A stretch of 64,000 nt of DNA from Nothophaeocryptopus gaeumannii. Lineage: Eukaryota; Ascomycota; Dothideomycetes; Mycosphaerellales; Mycosphaerellaceae. The DNA is taken from contig JASISA010000041.1 of assembly GCA_031771865.1 (NCBI GenBank), positions 434,001 through 498,000 on the forward strand. The letters are read 5' to 3'. Below are positions 49,950 to 62,254 of this stretch, piece after piece. Each line of letters begins with the position of its first letter. Positions within the stretch are counted from its first letter, which is position 1. The notes below the pieces were generated by a model. It searched no databases. It saw only the letters and a list, made by a program, of their open reading frames with translations, and had not been told where the DNA came from. Position numbers and translations under genes: made by a program.

Positions 49950-50315
49950 GTCTTCTGAGTTCGATCGAGACTGCCAGACTTATGTACGCCGTAGCTAAAA
50001 GCTCAGAGAAGCTGGTAGATCTTTCGTCGTGAAACAGTCGTACAGAATGTTTTGTCGGGGAAAGGCGTGATCAAGTAGAGTGGATACGGGTGAAGCGAGA
50101 GCTCTATGAAGTGGGGTCACGGCCGGCAAAGGCAAGTGTGTACAGCCAATGCATTGATTCTTGCTGACATTTTGATCAGGCACAGTATTTAACATTTGAT
50201 TCATGTGCTTCATATGAAGAACCCTCGAGACCGAGAGCGATTGCGCTGACTCGAAAAGGGCAATGCATTCACCAGACAAGACTCGCTGATAAATCGGACC
50301 AGCGGGATCTCTACT
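49950..50315. other. Intergenic stretch between two minus-strand genes
   Basis: It holds the cupin promoter and the 3' flank of the permease gene. No motif or repeat was noticed. Confidence 0.4.
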
Positions 50316-52226
50316 TTACTCCCAGATATACCTAATCTTCTGCCAGCCCTTGAACTCCTTGCCTGGTGTCTCACCGGCGAGAACTTCCTCCATACCAGTC
50401 TGCAAGTCAACTTCCTCCGGCGGATGTGCCCATGGCTCATTCCATGCGTAGACCCGATGACCGAAGTAGATGACAAAGAACAGCGGGATACTACGGAAAC
50501 TCGTCAGCATACATTCGGAAATGACAGTTTGAATGGAGATCGACTCACCCAACATAGGCAGTCAAGAACGCACTGGCGCTCCAATTCTGCGGCCAGAACA
50601 CATTGAAGCCGTTGATCAGTGTCAGAAAGACGAAGCCGACGATGCAGACGTAGCTTCCCCACGGCTGCATCTTCGAGTGGTATGGCAGTTGGTCATAGCC
50701 GATGCCTTGAGCTTTGCAGGCTTTGTTATATCGAAGGTAGACGATTCCACAGCAAATCCAGGAGATGAAGCCGGAGGTATTTGTGAGGTTGACGAACCAG
50801 TTGAAGACGACAGAGGAGTTATTTGAGACGTTGAGGTAGGCGAGGGCGCAGAAGAGTGAACTGCAAATGACGGCATTGTAGGGGACTCCATTCTTCGTGC
50901 AGGCCTTGAACATGCGTGGTGCATTGCCGCTGAGTGCCAGCGAGTAGAGTGATCGGCTAGACAGGAACAAGAATGAGTTGCCGGATGACCACGCGGAAAG
51001 GATGATACCGGCGTTGATGATCGAAGGAAGCACAGAAATGCCAGCGTTGAGCATGGCGACCACAAATGGACTGGAGCCAGCTCCCGCTCCTCCGTTTGTC
51101 AATCGTTCATCATTCGATGGGCACGTAACACCAATAGCAAGGACGCCGCCGATGTAGAAGATGACCAAGCGCCAGATGTATCGGCGAGCTGCTGTTGGAA
51201 GGTTGCGGCGCGGTGACTCCATCTCTCCGCCGGTGGCGATCAGAAGCTCGGGTGCGAAGCTGAAGGGGAACGCGGAGAGGACCAGAGTTGATAGGAGTGC
51301 CACAAATCGACCCGTGTCGCCACTTGCGAGATATGTATTCGCAGCACCTGGATTTTCCCAATCTGCAGTATGTTAGTCGTCTTTTGGTCCTCAAAATGGA
51401 AGCTTCCAACTCACATCGAAAGCCCAAACGATCGTGGCTCGGTCCGCCACCAAAGAACAGCACAACGGAAAGAATGAGTAATCCAATCATCATGATGATC
51501 TTGGTCCCAGCGAACCAGAACTACGATGTGAGTCAGCACTTTAATCTTCGTGATGATCATAGCCCTCACTTACCTCCGTCTCTCCATAAAACTTCACCAG
51601 CAAAGCATTCAATCCAACAATAATCACAATCATGATCGACACCCAAACAGCAATGCTGACCGGCGGACTCCAGTGTTCAATGACCAGCGCAGCTGCCGTG
51701 ATCTCATAAGGGACCAGTATTCCCAGCGAGTAGAAGTAGAGCCAACCCATAGCAAAGCCCAGACTCCGACTCACGTATCTCCATCCGAACAAGTTCATGG
51801 AGCAGCCTTTTGTCGGAAGCCAGGAGGCGAGTTCAACCATTCCGGTCACGGTGCACCAGATCAGGAAGGACATGGTGATGTAGGTCGCGAGGATGAAGGC
51901 TGGACCGCCGCGAGCGAGTGTTTGGCCGGACCCGACGAAAAGACCGGTTCCTGGTGCAAGTAAATATGTCAGCGATTCGATTTTTCGTGGGTCTTGGAAG
52001 GTGGAAATATACCGATACTCCCTCCCAATGCGATCATCTGCGCATGTCTGCTCTTCAATCCTCGCCGCGTCGAATCGTATCTCTCGTCGAACACCTCTCC
52101 GGTGAGGACTTCCGGACTGACAATGCTGCTCTTGCGACGGGCTCCATCTTCGTTCGCCCGTGTAGGCTTGAGATCTGAAGAGATCTCATACGATGGCGGG
52201 CCTTTCTCAAGTTCGTGTTTCGACAT
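50316..52226 (-). CDS. Amino-acid/choline permease, APC superfamily
   Basis: A 561-residue plasma-membrane permease in five exons: 52226-52013, 51950-51574, 51520-51415, 51362-50549 and 50490-50316. All introns are 52-62 nt with GT-AG borders. The first join rebuilds the APC signature MIALGGSIGTGLFVGSGQTLARGGPA, which is where the transporter binds the substrate backbone. Other family marks are ELASWLPTKGCSMNLFGWRYVSRSLGFAMGWLYFYS, FWFAGTKIIMMIGLLIL, a Ser-rich helix FPFSFAPELLIATGGEMESPRRNLPTA and LTNTSGFISWICCGIVYLRYNK. This fits fungal GABA/choline/general amino-acid permeases, and the substrate is not resolved. N- and C-termini are cytosolic; the N-terminus is Lys/Ser-rich and may be a ubiquitination target. 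Neighbours do not suggest an operon-like role. Confidence 0.9.
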
Positions 52227-53354
52227 CTTTACAATCCAACAGAGGACGAGACTCCGGTTTGGAGCTCAGTAGAGAGATGACAAGAATAGTTGACTTTTGG
52301 TGTCATTCGGACATTGCAAACTGAAGTGAGTAGGCGAAGAGAGATATCTATACCCTTCCTTCCAGAGATCATCCTCAAGCACAGTCATGCAATAGGTATC
52401 CGCCATGCCATGCGAGAGCCATGCTCCCCAGGGACGCCACATGCTCAACTCCCACGATCAGTTCAGCAGCCAAGGCACTGGGGTTGTTTTCGGGACAAGC
52501 TGCTGAAAGCATCACGAACCCTAGTGTCTCAGTAGTACTGTAGCTCAGGGATATCCGCGTGTGCTGGTTGGAGAGCTCCTGGTCGATCTTATCGGGCCAA
52601 GAGCATGCAAGATAAGGGTATACGTAGCGGACGTAGCATGGATCGATCAGGATTTGCAAGGAGCTGCGAGGTGAGATGGGGTACAAGGGCAGATCGAAGA
52701 GGCGCGTACAGCAGCCAATCTGTAACATACAGAACGGCAGCGTAGCCAGAGACTTTATGCAGAGCAGACAGTCGTAGGTAAACTACAAAGCTGAAGTTCG
52801 ATGTGGTCTTCTGTCACGTGTCAATGGCTGGAGATGAAGTCTTTCTTGGGAAAATCGTTTCAAGTCCAGACGTTCACCAACCACAACACCCTGTCCTTCC
52901 ACAAGGTCCGCATCTCATTGTCGCGCGGCCGCCGCATGGCCACCCCAGTAATCGAAGCATACGACCGCCTATCCCACGTGTCCGCTGTCGGCCGGTCTCC
53001 GAGGGTTTAGGGATATTAGCGGACGATAAGGGAGCTTACTCTTGGCCGAAGAGGTGCCATTGGACTTCCAGCAGTCAACGCAACAGCCGCGTTCTTCTTG
53101 ACCCCCTGCTGCCATCGTCGTCTTGATGCAAACACTTCGGGGTGTCCTGGGTGGATGAAAGATGAAGTGCGATCGTACCACGAAAGGCTGTTAAGCGCCT
53201 TTTAGTCACATCTGGAGCAGCGGCTCATAGAGAGGCGGGGCAATGGAGAGAGCTCAAGACGACATCTCCTGCTAACAAAATCGCTGGTCAAGTATATACT
53301 GACTCTCTTCTACATCCTCTCATCTCGACCCATTCGAAGAGTCTTACTGTAAAG
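52227..53354. other. Intergenic 1.1-kb stretch
   Basis: Divergent region between the permease and the isochorismatase-like gene. Short frames at 52801-53126 lack motifs. A TATA-like word (GTATATACTG, near 53292) lies about 60 bases before the ATG at 53355. Confidence 0.4.
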
Positions 53355-53990
53355 ATGGCCCAATCCTTCCGCCAGCTCGTCGGCGCCGCCCCTTCCACCG
53401 CAAGCCCGTCCGACTCCGCCCTCATCATTATCGATGCGCAGAACGAGTACGCAGAGGGAAAGCTCAAGGTCACGAATGCACCAGAGACACGAAAGAATAT
53501 CGCCACGCTGTTGGAGAAGTACAGAGCCGATAAGGGCAAGATTATCCACGTCAAGCACATTGTCCCTGATGGAGCACCAGTCTTCACACCCAAGACGAAG
53601 CTGGCCGAGGAGTTTGAGGAGTTGACGCCCAAGGATGGGGAGAAGGTGATTGAGAAAATTCATCCCAGCTCGTTTGCGGACACGAACCTACATGATTATT
53701 TGAGGGGAACTGGAGGGCAGAAGTGAGACACTCTCTCTGAATTGGTGTTAAAGATGTGATGGGCTGATATATATGCGTATAGAATCGTCTTGACCGGATA
53801 CATGGCGCACGTCTGCGTCTCCACGACCGCTCGCGATGGAGCCCGTCTGGGATACGACGTCCTCGTCGCCGAAGATGCCGTCGGAGATCGCGATATCCCA
53901 GGAGCTTCAGGAGCCGAGGTTACGAAGATGGTTATGCATGAGCTTGGAGACGCTTTCGCTACAATTGTGAAGAGCAGCGATATCAAATAG
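53355..53990 (+). CDS. Isochorismatase-family hydrolase
   Basis: A 191-residue cytosolic enzyme, exons 53355-53722 and 53783-53990; the intron (GTGAGA, TAG) joins TGGQK to IVLTGYMAHVCV. The catalytic triad is complete: Asp27 in LIIIDAQNEY, Lys101 in VIEKIHPSSFADT, Cys134 in MAHVCVSTTARDG. Members hydrolyse nicotinamide, isochorismate, N-carbamoyl compounds or similar. The NADRF-type metal residues of nicotinamidases are not obvious, so a broader amidase or isochorismatase role is more likely. It is convergent with the epoxide hydrolase gene (28 bases between stops). Reading through the intron would end the protein after TGGQK and remove the catalytic Cys. Confidence 0.88.
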
Positions 53991-54018
53991 ACACGACCAA
54001 GACATCTTCATATACAAA

Positions 54019-55182
54019 CTACAAACTCTTCAAAAACTCCAAAACCTCCTTCTTCACAGCCTCCGGCTGTTCCTGCTGCACCCAATGTCCCGCATGATCA
54101 ATCAACTTCGCACCCCTAAAGCACCCCTCCTTCACAGTCTTCGGATCCTCATACGCCTCGAGAGCTCCCGGCTGCTGATAATTGCCCCAATCCTGTTTCC
54201 CACTGATGAAAGCACAAGGAACAACAAACCTCGCCCCCGAGAAGAGAAACATATCTTTCTTCGATTGCGGCGTTGAAGCTGTCTGTGCACGATACCAATT
54301 CAATGCGCCTTGAAACCCGACGCGAGACCATTCTTTGACGTAGATGGCTAAGTCGTCTGATGGAAGCCAGGATTCTGTTTTGGTGTAATCTTCGCCTTTC
54401 ATGTTTTTCTCAATGGTTTGTGGGAAAGTATCGTCTTTGGCCATTACGTAGTATTCTGGCATTTCTTCAATCGCTTTGGCGCTCCATTCTTGTAAAGGGT
54501 GAGGGGAATTCTTGTCCCAGTCTGCGGATTTGAGATGGAAGTAGCCTCGAAGATATCTTTCTAGGCCTTGAGGGGGATTGTTCCAATCGTTTGCTGCGGA
54601 GGGGGAGGAATTGTACCATTTGTAGTGTTTCCGAGGGGGATTGAGGTTTGCTAGCTCGGCTTGGATGTCGATTGCCGGCTTCTTCGGCTGTTTGTCGAGT
54701 TCTGGTGTTGGAGGGGCGTGATGAGGATGGCTCATTTGGATTGTTGATTTGAACATGTCGGGACGCATGAGGGCTGCCATTGCCGAGGATACGGCTCCGA
54801 AGTCGTGACCGATGATGGAAGCAACTTCTGTGTAGCCGAGCTTGTAGACTAGACAGACGAGGTCTCGGACGAGGTTTGTCATGGTATATTGTGTGAGATC
54901 GACTTGATCGTATGGCTTGTCTTCCCAGCCTGTTGTTCTACCGTATCCTCGCTGATCCATTGCTACGCAGTAGTATCCGGCTTCTGCCACGGCGGGCATG
55001 ATTTTTCGCCATGAGAAGGCAAGTTCTGGATAGCCATGAACAAACAAGACTAGTGGATTGCCAGGCTTTCCAGCTTTGAGTACATGAAAGTTCAGTCCGC
55101 ACGAAGAAGTGGTGTCGATGTAGTCTTCTGATATCTCCTTCGGTAAGGGGAGCGGATCGTAGCCGTTCGTTTGCGCCATCAT
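54019..55182 (-). CDS. Alpha/beta-hydrolase, soluble epoxide hydrolase type
   Basis: A 387-residue minus-strand enzyme. ATG 55182 (MMAQTNGYDP) is chosen because upstream codons of the open frame have no Met and no conserved residue. Motifs: oxyanion-hole HGYPELAFSWRK (49-60), DQRGYGRTT, nucleophile Asp127 in IIGHDFGAVS, and a C-terminal His in LIDHAGHWVQQEQP. The Asp nucleophile (not Ser) and HGYP indicate epoxide hydrolase or haloalkane dehalogenase type, and the aromatic cap is rich in Tyr (HYKWYN, LRGYFHLKS), which can supply the two epoxide-binding Tyr residues. These enzymes open epoxides of xenobiotics, fatty acids or toxins. No signal peptide, so it is cytosolic. A partner gene for metabolite synthesis is not evident nearby. 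Confidence 0.88.
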   Translation of the reverse strand: MMAQTNGYDPLPLPKEISEDYIDTTSSCGLNFHVLKAGKPGNPLVLFVHGYPELAFSWRKIMPAVAEAGYYCVAMDQRGYGRTTGWEDKPYDQVDLTQYTMTNLVRDLVCLVYKLGYTEVASIIGHDFGAVSSAMAALMRPDMFKSTIQMSHPHHAPPTPELDKQPKKPAIDIQAELANLNPPRKHYKWYNSSPSAANDWNNPPQGLERYLRGYFHLKSADWDKNSPHPLQEWSAKAIEEMPEYYVMAKDDTFPQTIEKNMKGEDYTKTESWLPSDDLAIYVKEWSRVGFQGALNWYRAQTASTPQSKKDMFLFSGARFVVPCAFISGKQDWGNYQQPGALEAYEDPKTVKEGCFRGAKLIDHAGHWVQQEQPEAVKKEVLEFLKSL

Positions 55183-56285
55183 GAATGTGCCAAAATGGTC
55201 TGATTGTCTTCGGAACACTTCTACAATTGTTCTGTATACCAATGCTTACCTTTGAATTGATGTTTGTACATTGAGGGGAACATATATCTGCCTCTACATT
55301 CAAATAGACTTTATGACGCAGGATCCGATGCCGGCCTCAGGGCTGGCTTCAAGGCAAGAGCCGACTGGGTTAGCATACGACTTCACCTTCACATTCTTTT
55401 TCGTCGACTTCATGCAATGTATGAAAACTCATGAAAGCGAGGTCCAGATAACACGAACAGCCCTCCGAACAAGTCGGCCGCGGCGGCGGACGTCTGCTAT
55501 ATATCCATCTTGGCCGTATCCACATGGCTCCTCCTGAATCTCGGGCCCCGCAGCCGAACGCCACAGGAAGGCTCTGAACAAGCACTGACGCGCCGCTGTG
55601 CCGAACCGAATGGCGCTATGCAACACGCGACCTTCATCGTCCAACAACATGTGAACCGTTGATCAGCACCTCCACGCGGTTTTCAGCTGCTGCTGCTGAT
55701 CTTTTCCGGCGCAGGAAGGAACCAAACAGCCAGAGCCCTTCACTTTGACGTCAGCCCTGGACTACGCTCATGAAGTCACCAATCTTCCACACTCCGAGAG
55801 ACGCCTTCCCAACCCGTTTCGGTTCCTTCGCGAGCCGCCGTCCTCTGAAACGAACTGCTCGCGGCCGTTAATGCCTGTCCGATGGGGCGGGTACCTGCGC
55901 CGTCAGTTCTCCGGCGAGTCCAGAAGAGGCTCTTGCTATCTAAATTAGGTACCGCGCTCTATCACATCCTCGAAAGATGACAAGGTCAGGCCTGCTCCGC
56001 GTGGGCTATCTGCATGTGCTACTTTGCCTACTTTATCAACTTACTCGGCCGGTCCTGTAGATTCCCGTTCCCTTCTGCTTCCCCTTCTCTTTGCTTCGTT
56101 CCACGACACGGCCGTTAGCCGACTCCAGTCATTCGTTTGTGCTGCAGCAGAATATCCATATTTTCTTCGGTCGCTCGCTTGCTCATCGGCTCTTACAACA
56201 ATCTACGGCAGCTTCTGACTTCGACCGACTTTAATTCTCCGAACGACTGCACGAGACACGCGGAGACGATCTGTACCTAATCAAC
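55183..56285. other. Intergenic 1.1-kb stretch
   Basis: A divergent spacer between the epoxide hydrolase and the GPI-type protein. Local GC-rich block near 55470-55500 (CGGCCGCGGCGGCGG). No frame has a family motif. The stretch just before 56286 should be the leader of the secreted protein. Confidence 0.4.
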
Positions 56286-57107
56286 ATGTATGCCACTACT
56301 GTAGCTCTCGCCACATTCGTGGCCGCTGCCACTGCTCTTAATGGCGTTGTCGCACCATCCTCTGTCAAGGCCGGCGAAGAGTTTGAAGTCACCTTCGAAA
56401 ATGCAAACAACGACAACTACCGTGTCTTCCTTGGTGCCGCTCTCTCTGGATCCAATGGCCCAACTTGTAAGACCCAAATCCTGCTACTGAATCAAACCCG
56501 CTGACAATCTCCAGGCTACCTCATCAACTCAACCACCCTCTCCGATTCCGTGAACGTAACAATCCCAGCCGGCGTCGGACCTACCGCAGACGTAAGAAAC
56601 CTTTCTTCAAACTCTTACTCAATTACCCTAATTAACATCTGTCAGTACTACTCCATCGCAATCTCCGACCTCACAACCTCCCAAGGCGCAACCTACTCCA
56701 ACCGCTTCAACCTCACCGGCGCTACGGGAAACTACAGCGAGTACGAGAACCATCTCGACGGTAGTCCCTTCTGGGATGCGAACGACCTACCCTGTACCAC
56801 CTACCCTTGCGCTCGAAAATGCGCAATGTCATCCTACCCGGATGACTTGACAAAAACCGACGCTTACCAGACGATGAAGAAGTGTATCTTGAATTGCGAT
56901 GGTGTTACGCCAGCGGCGAGTCAGACGGCACCCGCACATGCAAGCTCAACGGCAAGCTCTACGACGAATGCGGGCAAGACGGGGTCAGAGGCGAGTAGTG
57001 CGTCTGCGGCAACGACCAGCAGTGCTGCTGCAGCGGCGAATCAAGGAAATGTAATTCTTACCGGTGCTGCGGCTGCTGGGTTTGGAGTGATGGCTTTCTT
57101 GTTGTAA
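56286..57107 (+). CDS. Secreted Ser/Thr-rich protein with GPI-type tail
   Basis: A 239-residue protein from exons 56286-56466, 56515-56591 and 56646-57107; introns GTAAGA/CAG and GTAAGA/CAG of 48 and 54 nt. A signal peptide covers about residues 1-18 (MYATTVALATFVAAATAL). Mature part: VKAGEEFEVTFENANNDNYR, a beta-rich domain with several possible N-glycosylation sites (NST, NVT, NLT, NYS), six cysteines (one at the first exon junction and CTTYPCARKC, KKC, NC) and then a Ser/Ala/Thr linker (SSTASSTTNAGKTGSEASS). The C-terminus (VILTGAAAAGFGVMAFLL) is a hydrophobic tail preceded by small residues, typical of GPI attachment. It is likely a cell-wall or cell-surface glycoprotein. Its role is unknown, and a small effector-like protein is possible but not shown. 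Confidence 0.85.
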
Positions 57108-57615
57108 GAGGGAGAGGCCAAGGAGCAGATTCGACATGGCAGAGCAGTGGATGAGAAAGAAAGAAAGAAAGAAGGGTCGCTCTATTCCTTTTCCCAAAAC
57201 TTGCAAGGGTACTCACGGAATCACAGATATTTCATGGGATGAAAAGAATGAATAGATAACGAGTGAGGAGGTTCATTACTGTCATTATTTGAACAAAAGC
57301 TGCTGCGCATAGACTTACTACGACAGACAGATAGATATAGTGTGTAAAGAAGTGATTTAAAGTACGAGTAATTGAGACTGCTTGCTTCTCAAATATTAAC
57401 AACATTCCAATTGCAGTAATTTCTCGAAAGCCTCATCAAGGGCTGGGTATTCTCACAAAACTAGTTATTCACAAGATGCCAATCTTCCAATTCAAAATCC
57501 AACTAATGCACAGAGCTCCTGTTTCCTCTCCTGCCTTCATCTTCCTGGCGCACTGATAGCGCTCATTCTCCCTCCTCCTTCGTGAAAATATTACACATTA
57601 AAGATCTTACTACTA
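57108..57615. other. Convergent intergenic stretch
   Basis: A 508-base spacer between two convergent stops. It includes the (GAAA)n run at 57155-57173 and AT-rich sequence near 57360-57480. No gene is supported. Confidence 0.4.
57155..57173. repeat. (GAAA)n microsatellite
   Basis: Four and a half GAAA units in the 3' flank of the GPI-type protein gene. Simple sequence, no function implied. Confidence 0.8.
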
Positions 57616-60600
57616 CTAATCATCCAACCGGAAAGCCCTCCTCAACATGCCAAACTTCTTCTTCTTGCCCGTTCGTTGGCTGTACACGGCTCGGGCACCA
57701 GCGCCACCGCCATCAGAGAAACGGACATTGTTTCCATCGCTAGTGTTTGGTCGAGCACCCTCGCTCTTGAATGTGTCGATGTCGTCTGGGATGCTGGGCA
57801 CGGGCGGTAGAGGCCAGTGTTCAGGACGACTCTCTCCAACCGCTGGCGGCGCTGTGGCATTGGAGTAGTTGGAGTCGCCGCGAACAAGCCTGGTCCTGGG
57901 TTGAGCGGACGAGCGACGGACGAGCTTTCCGGGACCGGTTGGACTCTGAGGACGAGCAACGATTGCAGGCGCCGGCGATGCGTCTAAGCTTTTGACGGGC
58001 GTCGATGTCGCTCGAGTCGAGGTAATGGCCGGACTCGCTGGCATCGGAGGTGCATCGGGCGCCGTGGTGCTCGAGATGATCGGGATACTAGCTTGACTGC
58101 TACGGTTGCGGCGAAGGATGCCACCCATAAATCCGCGCTTTTTCTTCTCTGGAGCGATGCCGAGATCTTCTGGTTTGGGTCTCGGCTCCGGCTGCGCGGC
58201 ATCTGGTTGTTTCCTCAAGCTTCCCGTGGCCAGTACTTGGCCCTGCTTGTCGTCCTGGGCATCCTGGGTTGCTGACGGGCCGTTGGTCATGCCTAGCTTC
58301 TTGCGCGCTGCCTCCATAGCCCTGTCAATGTCTGCCGGATCGGGGACGATTGGCGCCACTTGCTTCTCACGACCTCGAGTAGCCTTGCGTGGGTTTCTTG
58401 CTTCGTCATCTGAGTCTTCGAGATCCGTTGAGTCGCCATCATCCCGCCCTTGACGCTTTGGGATGCCTCTGACTGGCCTCAGATCGGCGGCGATGAAATT
58501 GTCACCATCCTCGTCATCAGAGTCCGCAAATCTGCTTCGGAAGCCACCGCGTCGAGGCGGCGCATCTTCGTCAGAGTCATCGGAGTCGGCAAAGCGCGAC
58601 TTGAATCTCGAGGTCTTCTGAGCAGGAACAGGCGCTGCCTTTGCCGTCGCTCTGGGAGGGGGCTGCGAGCTGCGTAGTGTTGTCATTCGAGAACTTGGAT
58701 CAGTAGCGCTGCCTCGTATTGACTCCCTGACTTCTTTCTGCTTCTTGCGGCCGAAGAAAGACCCTGTAGGAGATAGAGAGCGAATGCTAAAGGAGTCTTT
58801 GCCTTTGCCCCGGCGAGCTGGCGTGGGAGACACTGGGCGCTGTTCCACGGCAGCCGGAGCAGGCCCGCCACGCATACTTCGTGACATTGTATATCTGCCA
58901 GGCGAATCCACTGTTGATGCTGAAGGACGACGCTTCTTCTTGAAGCTGCTCTCAGAATCTGAATCATGGCTCAGCTCCTTCTGCAATCTGTTGCTAACCA
59001 CAGGCGCTGCGGGAGCAGCCGATACGGGTCTGGCCTGAATCTTGGGATAGGAAGAATCTTGGCTTGGCAATGCAGCGGCTCCTTGCTGTCTCACCATTGC
59101 GTTGCCAGCTGAAGCTGTAGACAATCCGCCTGAAGACGCCGGGCGCATGGTCTTCTTTTGCAATGCTCCCTTAGGCTCAGACGGAGGTTGTTGGCGCGAA
59201 GCTGCGCGTTCTCGTAGCGAGCTACCCATTCCACCACCACCATCGCGCATGGAACGACGCATATGAACACGATCGTCGGCTGGAGCTGCTGCAGTGGCTG
59301 GCGCAGGCTGCGCGCGCATGCTCTTCTTCATTGTGGTCTGCATAGGCTGTGCTTCCCGTTCCACGGTTGCTGGCTTCTGCGATTTCTGAGACGCAGGCAC
59401 CGCTGATGAAGTTGCCAGAGTGGCCGCAGGCTTGAGCGATGACTTCTTCGGCTTCTTGACAGCCCCTGGTGCTGGCCTGGCTTCGTCATCTGAGGACATA
59501 TGACTCCGCTCAATCTGCTCCCGTTGAGCCCTACTCAATTGGGACCAGTAAGCAGTCGCTTGTGTCCAGTCTCCCGTATTACGTGCTCCCATTTCCGACT
59601 CTTCGGCAAGTTTTGCAGCCTTTTTGCCAGTGGGGCTTTCTGGGGGAGACGTCGTCTCTGCAGCAGATCGATTTGCTGGAGAAGTGTCTGTCATGGGGCT
59701 TCTTGCGATAGCGTCTATTGACCCGAAACCGCCTTCAAGGTCAGACAGATCCTCTGCAGCATCGCTGAACGCAGCGCTGTCATCCGTATCGCTGTCCTCG
59801 CCGATGGCATCCAAATTCGGTGACTTTGGCTGAGGGCTCTGCGTCAGTACATCTTCAATCTTAGGAGTCGTAACTTGCTCCTGAATGGCGGCAGCTGTTG
59901 CAGATGCCGCGCCGGCAGATGAGACTTCTGCCTCATTCTCTGCGCCCCAAGAGCCGGGCAGATTGATCTCCGCCGAATTTCGTGATCGCGAAGAATGCTC
60001 AGCCTCAGCAAATGTCTTCGTCTCCTCTGTACCAGGCGTTGGTGGTTGCAGACTAATAGCAGGAACCTCAAGGCTTTCGTCAGCAGGAGCAGACTTTGGA
60101 GCAGAAGCAGCAAAGTCTCTAACTATTGGATCTGTCGGGCTGGCGGGGCTGGCATTGCTGGTCGAATCCGCCTTTTTCTCCACAACGGTTGACAATCGAG
60201 GAGTGCTTGCAGTAGCAGATGCGCCAACGTCAGTGGTCGACACTGTATCATCACTTTCGTCGCTCACGTAGCCAGCAGATTCTTTGCTGGTCACCTCAGG
60301 CGGTAACGGTTCTTCCCCAGACTTTGTAATCCCATTCGCATTCCTGAGGATACCACCCACGGCATGGTCGCTGCTGACGTCGTGTCTCTCTGGAGGGATC
60401 TCAGTGACCTTCTCTGCCACTACTCGACTGTCCCTGTGTTTGCGCACGCTTCCAAAACTGGGAAGCGCGGGCCGTGGCTTCATGAGCTCTTCATCATCCA
60501 GGTCGTCGACCGCAGTCGCTTTCGCCGGAGTAGCATCGATCTCAAGAGGTTGTTCGTCGAAGCTTACTCTGACCGACTTCTTCTTCCGCCCGGTCAGGCC

Positions 60601-62254
60601 GTCCTGGGAAGTTTGCGACATCGTGTCAGACACGTCGCTTACGGGTGATCTTGGTCCGTGGAAGGCAAGCGGAGAACTAGTTCGGAGTGAAGCTGAAGGC
60701 GAGTGTGAATGCTTAAGCGCGGACTTGGCGGGAGAAACATCTCGTGGTGGAGGGTCATGTCTTGTTGCTTGTAGGATAGGCGAAGCAGAGAAATGCGGCT
60801 TGCGTTGAGGACTTGGCGAGACCGAGTTGCGATCTCGCGGGTCTCCAATCCGGTCTGGCACGTCCAAGCTAGGCGATCGTAGCGACGATGCTTTGGTAGG
60901 TGCCGACGTCGCTGGGGCGACGGCACGAGGAGCAGTGTCAGACTCACGCTTCTGCAACAGAGGCTTGGCGCTCGGACTGAGGACTGGAGATACGCGAGCT
61001 GGGTTGCGCGGCGGTGGCTCCAGATCTGTGTCTAATGTAGGCCGTTCAGGTCGCATGCTGCTTGATGAGGCGGGCTCGGCTCCTGGGACGATCGTCCGAG
61101 TATGAGGATCGAATGTGCCCGGCTTCAGTGCAGGCGCCTGTGGAAGAGGTGGTGACGCTGGTCCAGCCCCTTGAGGCTTCGGCCTCAACTTCGGTATAAA
61201 TGTTCTCGAGTTGGCATCGTAGATCATCACAGTCTCCATAGGCACCTGAGCAGCAGGTGGTAACCCGGTGGATCTCGGCGTCGGCTGCGTAGCCCGGACG
61301 AGATGTGTATTCTGCGTAGATGGAGCTATGCTCGTCTTCTTCACATCTTGTCCTTGTGCCGCCTGTATCCGCTGTAATTTTGCCGTGAGAGCATCTACTT
61401 TGGGCTCTGCGGCCGTTCCATTCATTCCATTTGAATGAGGTACGGGCTCTGAAAACCACGCTCCTGTGCCGTGCGTGTACTTGTGGTCGAACGAGGGACT
61501 GCTGGGGCTGGTCGGACTATTGGGCCCTGAGTTGATCGGCCTCGAAAAGTTCACACTGCGTTGACTCTCCGACCGCTCTAACTCTTCGTTAACGTTCGAT
61601 AGCCGTGCCCCTTCAGCCGATGATGAAGGCGGCGGCAAACTAGCCCTGTCCATACTCGACGCCCTCCCTCCTCGGCCATTCGGGGTAGGAGAGTATACTC
61701 GCTGTTGCGGTGGTGGGTCAACGCTAGCCGATCGCTGATGGCCTCTTAGGTGGTTCTTCGGTATCGCAGGCACAGGTGGCGCATCTGGCGCAGGAGAAAC
61801 AGCACCGTTCCGTAGGCTGTTGCTCCTCTCCCCTGGCGATGGAGACCTGAATGTCCGCTCCGTCATGGATCCTTGACTACCTCTCCGTTCTAGTCCTGGC
61901 CGCACGCTGCCTCCTCTGCCGCTCATTATACTTTCGCTGCCCACTGATGACTGCGACCCGCGTCTGATCATGCGCTTCGTTTGGAGGTTGCCGACTGGTT
62001 CCGGCGTGGTGGTCGCTGATCGCAGGGCTGCGGCGGCTGCGGCGGAAGACAGGGAGCCTCGCGAGGCCGGTCGTGATGTCGATGCTGCGCGAGCGGCGGC
62101 ATTGGCGGCGAAGCTGGTGTTGGGGTCGACAGGCTGGAGAGGTGTTTCTGTCAGTAGGCGCCTTCATATGGTATACTGTATCGACTTTTGAGGCATGACG
62201 TACCCGGTTGCGGTTGGCACTGCTACCCTTGCGGCGCGAAAACATGTTCGGCAT
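57616..62254 (-). CDS. 1522-residue disordered scaffold-like protein
   Basis: Minus-strand gene with a small first exon (62254-62204: MPNMFSRRKGSSANRNR) and one large exon (62133-57616). The intron (62134-62203) has GTACGT, CTGAC and CAG. The acceptor CTCCAG|CCTGTC keeps frame and joins R to PVDPNTSFAANAAARAAS. N-terminal block: ALRSATTTPEPVGNLQTKRM, then MIRRGSQSSVGS, SGRGGSVRPGLERR, SMTERTFRSPSPGERS, probably the conserved part. The rest is Ser/Pro/Ala-rich and disordered, with a duplicated SRFADSDDSDE/SRFADSDDEDG segment, a basic helix block and short Pro motifs (PPPPQQ, PPLPQAP). The end is KKKKFGMLRRAFRLDD. It resembles SEG1-type eisosome scaffold proteins of ascomycetes by general layout, but I am not sure. 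No membrane helix. Confidence 0.8.

Noticed and set aside
52801..53126. Two overlapping plus-strand frames in the permease/isochorismatase spacer
   Set aside because: Neither has a conserved motif, and both end within the spacer without splice continuation.
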